The notes beneath the pieces were generated by a model, which was not told where the DNA came from, made no database searches, and was given only the letters and a program-made list of their open reading frames with translations. Shown piece by piece: positions 22,221-26,413 of a stretch of DNA of 26,413 bases (position 1 is its first letter; every line of letters begins with the position of its first letter). The position numbers and the translations under genes are program-made. The DNA is taken from NCBI RefSeq assembly GCF_000955975.1, contig NZ_JYJF01000107.1:1-26413 (forward strand), written 5' to 3'. Source of the DNA: Saccharothrix sp. ST-888 (GTDB lineage: Bacteria; Actinomycetota; Actinomycetes; Streptomycetales; Streptomycetaceae).

Positions 22221-24083
22221 ATGACTGACGGGGTGTTCGAGGACAACCGGCGGAGCGGGTCGAAGGCTGCGCCGGGTGGCGGCGGGGGGCTGACGAGACG
22301 AGGGATGCTCGCAGCCTCCGCCGCGCTCGGCGGGGTCGGCTGGCTGCTGCGCGGCACCGTGGGGGCGGACAGCGCCGAGGCGGTCGGGAGCGCACCGCCC
22401 GGCCTCCCGGCCGGAGTCACCCCCTACCAGCGGGTCTTCGAGAACTGGGCCGGCGAGATCCGCACCGACCAGCTCTGGACGTGCACACCGAGCACTCCGC
22501 AGCAGATAGCCGAACTCGCCGACTGGGCGCGGTCGGCGGGCTGGCGGCTGCGGGCCCAGGGCCACCGGCACGGCTGGGCGCCGCTCACCGTCGCCGACGG
22601 CACGCCGGCCTCGGCCCGGGTGCTGCTGGTGGACACCAGCCAGTACCTCACCGGGATGTCCCTGGTGGACTCCTCGACGATCCGGGTGCAGGCGGGCGCC
22701 GGGATGGAGGAGCTGCTCGCCTTCCTCGGGCAGCGCGGCCTCGGAGTGGCGGCCTGCCCCGCACCGGGGGATCTGACCGTCGGCGGGGTGCTCGCCATCG
22801 GCGGTCACGGCACCGCCGTCCCGGCCACCGGCGAGACGCCCCAACCCGGCCACGGCTACGGCTCGTTGAGCAACCAGGTCACCTCGCTCACCGCCGTCGT
22901 CCACGACGCTGCCACCGACCGGTACGTGCTGCGCACCTTCGACCGTTCGGAGGCCGACAGTGCGGCCTTCCTGGTCAGCCTCGGCCGGGCCTTCGTCACC
23001 GAGGTGCAGCTGCGCGTCGGCGCCGACCAGCAGCTGCGCTGCACCAGCCGGCTGGACATCCCCGCCACCGAACTCTTCGCCGCACCCGGCAGCCCCGCCG
23101 CCGCCGGCGGCCGTACCTTCGCCGACTTCGTCGCCCGGGACGGCAGGGCCGAGGCGATCTGGTTCGCCTACACCGCCAACCCCTGGCTGAAGACCTGGCG
23201 CGTCACCCCGAACCGGCCGTTCGCCGCCCGCGCGGTCAGCGAGCCCTACAACTACCCGTTCTCGGACAACATCCCGCAGCCGGTCGCCGAGCTGGCGGGC
23301 CAACTGGTCGGAGGCTCCTGGGCGCTGGCCCCGCTGTTCGGGCAACTCCAGTACCTGGTCGCCTCGATCGGCCTCACCGGGGACCTCACCGACGTCCTGC
23401 TCTCCGGCGGGCTGCTGCGCGACCTGCTCACCGGCGACATCCTCACCCACCTGCTGGCCGACGGCCTGCGCTCGGACCTCTGGGGAGCCTCCCGCCACCT
23501 GCTCCAGTACGTCCGGCCGACCACCCTGCGGGTGACCGCCAACGGCTACGCGGTGCTCACCCGGCGGGCCGACCTGCAGTGGGTGGTCAGCGAGTTCAGC
23601 CGGTACTACAAGCAACTGGTCGCGGAGTACCAGGCCCGCGGCGAGTACCCGGTCAACGGCGCGGTCGAGATCCGGACGACCGGCCTCGACGACCCGGCGC
23701 ACTCGGGTGTGCCCGGGGCCCGTCCGCCGCTGCTCTCGGCACTGCGGCCCCGCCAGGACCGGCCCGAGTGGGACACCGCGGTCTGGCTGGACATCCTCAG
23801 CTTCCCGAACACGCCCGGGCTGCACCGCTTCTGCCGGGATTTGGAGGGCTTCCTGCAACGGACCTTCGACGGCAGCCGGGCCGGGCTGCGGGTGGAGTGG
23901 TCCAAGGGCTGGGCCTACACCGCCGACGCCGCCTGGGCGGACCCGGACGTCCTGGGCCGGGTCATCCCCGACAGCCTCCGCGCAGGCGGCGGCCCCGGCT
24001 GGGACGAGGCCGTCGCCACCCTGGACCGCTACGACCCGTACCGGGTGTTCGGAAACCCCTTCCTGGACGGTCTGCTCAAGTGA
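22221..24083 (+). CDS. Tat-exported FAD oxidase, cholesterol oxidase (VAO type)-like
   Basis: The product is 620 aa. The N-terminus is a twin-arginine signal (LTRRGMLAAS, Arg26-Arg27, then a hydrophobic stretch), so it is exported folded. The PCMH-type FAD domain follows: RAQGHRHGWAPLT at 111-123, where His117 is the likely covalent FAD ligand, and GGVLAIGGHGTAVP at 188-201. The rest resembles the substrate-binding domain of type II (VAO-type) cholesterol oxidases, for example RADLQWVVSEFSRYY and YPVNGAVEIRTTG. It would oxidise a sterol or similar alcohol with O2, releasing H2O2. ATG 22221 has GGGGGAG upstream. Substrate assignment rests on remembered family resemblance only. Confidence 0.85.
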   Translation: MTDGVFEDNRRSGSKAAPGGGGGLTRRGMLAASAALGGVGWLLRGTVGADSAEAVGSAPPGLPAGVTPYQRVFENWAGEIRTDQLWTCTPSTPQQIAELADWARSAGWRLRAQGHRHGWAPLTVADGTPASARVLLVDTSQYLTGMSLVDSSTIRVQAGAGMEELLAFLGQRGLGVAACPAPGDLTVGGVLAIGGHGTAVPATGETPQPGHGYGSLSNQVTSLTAVVHDAATDRYVLRTFDRSEADSAAFLVSLGRAFVTEVQLRVGADQQLRCTSRLDIPATELFAAPGSPAAAGGRTFADFVARDGRAEAIWFAYTANPWLKTWRVTPNRPFAARAVSEPYNYPFSDNIPQPVAELAGQLVGGSWALAPLFGQLQYLVASIGLTGDLTDVLLSGGLLRDLLTGDILTHLLADGLRSDLWGASRHLLQYVRPTTLRVTANGYAVLTRRADLQWVVSEFSRYYKQLVAEYQARGEYPVNGAVEIRTTGLDDPAHSGVPGARPPLLSALRPRQDRPEWDTAVWLDILSFPNTPGLHRFCRDLEGFLQRTFDGSRAGLRVEWSKGWAYTADAAWADPDVLGRVIPDSLRAGGGPGWDEAVATLDRYDPYRVFGNPFLDGLLK

Positions 24084-24179
24084 GTGCCCCGCCCGAGTGG
24101 CTGTTGTCGTCACGATCTTGAGGGGTGATGGTCGAGCGGGAGTCTCGATCGCGTGACTCCGGCGGGTGCCGCGCACGAG

Positions 24180-24240
24180 AACAGGGCCTCTTGGCAGCTT
24201 GAACGGTGTTTACGCCAACAAGCTGTCCAGGGGCCCTGTT
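24180..24240. repeat. 22-base imperfect inverted repeat
   Basis: AACAGGGCCTCTTGGCAGCTTG (24180-24201, shown as 22 bases in arms) pairs with 24219-24240 with three mismatches around a 17-base loop. It sits 97 bases after the flavoprotein gene and directly before a transposase-like fragment. It may be the flavoprotein terminator or the protective end hairpin of an insertion sequence. Confidence 0.7.
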
Positions 24241-24370
24241 GTCGCAGTTGTACAGCATCGCGGAGGCGGAGCCCACCTCGGCCACCCTCGCGTGTGACTG
24301 CCTGGCTCACTGGTACGGGAACGCGGCCGACCACGGGTTTCGCGAGCGCCGCTACCCGAGGGTCTGTACT
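24239..24370 (+). pseudogene. N-terminal fragment of an IS5-type transposase
   Basis: From TTG 24239 the frame reads LSQLYSIAEAEP...HWYGNAADHGFRERRYPR. This resembles the first 40 or so residues of some Streptomyces IS5-family transposases, where RRYPSD and a DAEW motif come next. Here the similarity stops at RRYPR near 24360 and the frame runs on into unrelated sequence, apparently the end of the ISL3-type remnant. It is not functional. The family call is from memory and moderate. Confidence 0.5.
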
Positions 24371-24414
24371 TTGATCGGCCCTGTCCCGTCATCGGTGGTA
24401 GCGCCGTGTAGTGA

Positions 24415-25323
24415 TCACGGGAGGAGGATGCGGTGGCGGAGCAGGGGGAACCCGGCTCGGCCGTGCATCTGCCTCGTGATCCGCTTGGTTCGCGTGTTGA
24501 CGCCCTCGGTGCGGCCGTTGTGGTAGGGGAGGGTGAGTCCGGCGTCGACGGCGGCGCGGTCGAGTTCGAGGCCGTTCGCGAAGGAGTGCAGGTGGGGCAG
24601 GTCGGCGGCGTGAACCGTGGTGATCCAGTCGGTGAGCTTGGCGTCGTTGTCCTCCAATGGGGTCAGGAGCTGAGCGAACTCGCCAGCGAGGCGGGCGAGT
24701 TCGCTCAGCTCCGGGCAGGTTTCGGTGAGTTCCCGCAGTAGTGCGGTGTCCTTGTCGCGCAGGTTCTCGGGGCGGGTGAGCAGGAGGCGGGCGAAGCGCT
24801 GCGGGGTGGTGACCGGCTTGTCGCCCTCGGCGCGGCCCTGGGTGATGTAGCGGTAGAGCAGGGTGAGGCTCCCGGTGTAGCCCGACTCATTGATCTCCCG
24901 GAAGAGTTGGAGGACGGGGGCGGCCGGGTCTTCCGCGCGGCGGGTGCGCAGGTGGTGGCGGTAGGGGTCGACGAGCGTGGGCCTGTAGCGGGGTGCGCGG
25001 CGGTCGCCGGTGGGTTCCTTCATGCGGGCGTACCGCTTGACGGTGTTCAGGGCGACGTCGAGGCGGCGGGCGCATTCGAGCAGGCTGACGCCTTGGTCGA
25101 GCAGATTGTGGACCCGCTGCCAGCGCTCGCGGGTGGTCTGCTCGCGTACGCCCCCGGGCCGGGCGGGGTTCACGGCGGTGGCCCAGCAGGCGGCGTGGGA
25201 GCGGACCTCTGCCAGGACCTTGCCGCACAGGTTGCGCCACAGCTGCCACCTGTCGCTGACCTGCACCGCTTCGGGGAGGGCCTGGCGGATCGCCTCGCCA
25301 TAGGAGTCGGAGCCGTCGCGGCA
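24415..25323 (-). pseudogene. ISL3-family transposase, C-terminal part
   Basis: About 300 aa remain, starting with CRDGSDSYGEAIRQ...VQVSDRWQLWRNL, where the Asp of CRD and the DRW region match the ISL3 catalytic core. The end NGRTEGVNTRTKRITRQMHGRAGF with RHRILLP is the family's conserved C-terminus, carrying the last acidic residue. In between lies a helix-turn-helix-like insert (LLECARRLDVALNTVKRYARM). The N-terminal zinc finger and the first part of the core are missing, cut at about 25323. The reading frame is intact to the TGA at 24415. It cannot make a complete transposase. Confidence 0.85.
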
Positions 25324-25904
25324 TTCTTGTGGCCCATGTCGGCCCATGCCTTGCGGAGCGTGGGGTACTCGGCGGCGACCTGGGTCAGCAGCTGTCGGCC
25401 GGCGGTGCCGTCCTGGATGCTCGCAGCGGTGACCAGCACTGCCGGCAGCAGGCCGATCGTGTCGGTGGCGATGCTCGGCTTCCTGTCCGCGATCTTCTTG
25501 CCGACGTCGACGCCCTGGCCGGCGGTGGGGACGTTCGTGGAGGTCTTGACGTTCTGGGAGTCGATGATGCAGGCCGCCGGTTCGGGATTGCGGCGCTCGG
25601 AGGTGCGGGCGAGGCGCCGTAGCAGGCCGTTGAGCTGCTCGAACACGCCGTCCTTCTGCCACTTGGCGAAGTAGGCGTACGTCGTCTCCCGGGGCGGGTA
25701 GTCGTGCGGGAGGTAGCGCCAGGGGATCCCGGTGCGGTCCACGTACAGGATCGCGTCGAGGAGGTCGCGCAGGTCGTGCTCGGGCGGGTGGCCGAAGGGC
25801 AAGGTGCGTGCTGTGCGCTCTCGGCGCCAGGCGGTCAGGGTGGGCTCCACCAAGGCCCGGCGGGCGTCGGACAGGTCACTCGGATCTGGTCGACGATCCG
25901 TCAT
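25324..25904 (-). pseudogene. IS5-family transposase, N-terminal part
   Basis: About 190 aa remain from ATG 25904. Visible are the N-terminal DUF4096-like part (HDLRDLLDAILYVDRTGIPWRYLP), PRETTYAYFAKWQKDGVFEQL and the first DDE residue in ACIIDSQNVKTS. The downstream part KKIADRKPSIATDTIGL is also present. Similarity ends near LRKAWADMG (about 25332-25343), where a mature protein would have another 70 or so residues with the remaining catalytic acids. The frame then enters the ISL3 remnant in a different phase. No ribosome site is evident. Confidence 0.85.
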
Positions 25905-26222
25905 GATGACGGCACACTGCGGGATCCCCATGCTGCGCAGAGGCCGCGAAACCTGGCGGACGAACATACTCCAGCCCGGCTTCCTGGGATGAGACAGGAC
26001 GAAGAGTGCAGTTCCGGCGGTCTTTGGTGTGCAGGCCGCGCTCCTGTCGCAGCAGCCTCTGCAGCTGCCGGACGCAGACCGGCCGCGCGGCCTGAAAAGC
26101 GGCACCAACCAGTGCGTTCAGCGGCGAAACGCCCAGTGAGAGGGCGTTTACCGCGGACACGATCCGTGCTGCCGCCAGGCGCATGAAAGCGGGCAACCAG
26201 GTTCGGCGGCGTCTTCGGGTCG
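25905..26222. other. Intergenic region, likely IS debris
   Basis: About 320 bases between the IS5-type fragment and the gene at the right edge. Open frames exist on both strands (one minus-strand frame of 106 codons ends at 25876) but show no family I recognise, no good ribosome site and no normal codon bias. It is probably decayed mobile-element or flanking DNA. Confidence 0.45.
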
Positions 26223-26413
26223 TCAGCTCCGTCGTCGGGCCACTAGCGCCTCCTTCAGCCGGGGAAGCCGGGTGCTCAGCAGCTGTACGAGCACCCGGCG
26301 GACCGTCACCCGGACGGCGCGGGCGGCGGCGAACGGCGCGAGGCGGCCCGGCCCCAGCACCAGCCGCTGGTTGAACAGCTGGTCCGGTCGCCAGCGCTGC
26401 TTGTACGGCTCCT
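26223..26413 (-). CDS. C-terminal end of a gene running off the window
   Basis: The minus-strand frame enters from the right edge and is open for 62 codons to TGA at 26223-26225: EPYKQRWRPDQLFNQRL, LGPGRLAPFAAARAVRV, then a basic end LKEALVARRRS. Third positions are almost all G or C and the sequence is protein-like, so this is very likely real coding DNA. There is no start in view. I do not recognise the family from this short piece. Confidence 0.6.
   Translation of the reverse strand, partial: EPYKQRWRPDQLFNQRLVLGPGRLAPFAAARAVRVTVRRVLVQLLSTRLPRLKEALVARRRS

Larger units (their letters stand above)
24360..25904 (-). mobile_element. Composite insertion-sequence remnant (ISL3-type joined to IS5-type)
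   Basis: Two incomplete transposase genes of different families lie end to end in one orientation. The left edge near 24360 is where the plus-strand IS5-type fragment breaks off. I could not find a matching terminal inverted repeat or target duplication, so the boundaries are approximate. It is presumably immobile. Confidence 0.65.

Noticed and set aside
24907..25674. 255-codon plus-strand frame opposite the transposase remnants
   Set aside because: Antisense shadow of the ISL3/IS5 sequences, with no ribosome site or domain.
24415..25904. One IS with programmed frameshifting between two transposase ORFs
   Set aside because: The two parts belong to different transposase families and each lacks the half the other would have to replace, so this is a joint of two elements.

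Overview
The window is very GC-rich DNA (third codon positions almost all G or C, GTG and TTG starts, strong GNN-rich Shine-Dalgarno sites, terminators without U-tracts). Its gene content (LAxTG wall anchor, DUF4232 and DUF305 lipoproteins, DUF6153, CsoR, OhrR/Ohr, NlpC/P60 hydrolase) points to an actinomycete of the Streptomyces/Kitasatospora type. The genus is inferred from gene families and composition only.

Layout. 1-2400: the 3' part of a repeat-rich LAxTG surface protein, a DUF4232 lipoprotein and a GNAT acetyltransferase. 2676-6513: a leftward copper operon, csoR - secreted His/Met-rich protein with a duplicated domain - copA, with a promoter and CsoR-like operators in its upstream region. 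6625-10159: a DHA2-type MFS transporter, divergent from csoR and carrying its own CsoR-like site, then an APC-family permease. 10313-12923: two secreted cell-wall enzymes on the minus strand, a lytic transglycosylase with a long Ser/Pro tail and an NlpC/P60 endopeptidase with a coiled coil. 13091-15775: a second probable metal module on the minus strand, DUF6153 - DUF305 lipoprotein - PF03773 permease. 16006-19025: a short unassigned ORF, a divergent FMN reductase/TetR pair with a dense operator region, then a divergent OhrR/Ohr peroxide pair with a clear operator. 19317-24083: a large palindrome, an aldehyde dehydrogenase, a Zn alcohol dehydrogenase and a Tat-exported cholesterol-oxidase-like flavoprotein. 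24180-26222: a scrapyard of insertion-sequence fragments, including an IS5-type transposase N-terminus joined out of frame to an ISL3-type C-terminus. 26223-26413: the C-terminus of a gene that continues beyond the window.

How it fits together. The most coherent theme is copper or metal handling: cytosolic sensing (CsoR), export across the membrane (CopA), probable extracytoplasmic binding (the secreted duplicated protein and DUF305), plus a permease. CsoR-like sites beside the MFS gene suggest it may share this regulation. A second theme is redox and aldehyde detoxification (FMN reductase, Ohr, ALDH, ADH), each part with its own local regulator or operator. I found no CRISPR array, tRNA or rRNA. 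The least ordinary items are the duplicated secreted copper-operon protein, the triple CsoR-like site region, the orphan palindrome before the aldehyde dehydrogenase, and the chimeric transposase remnant.
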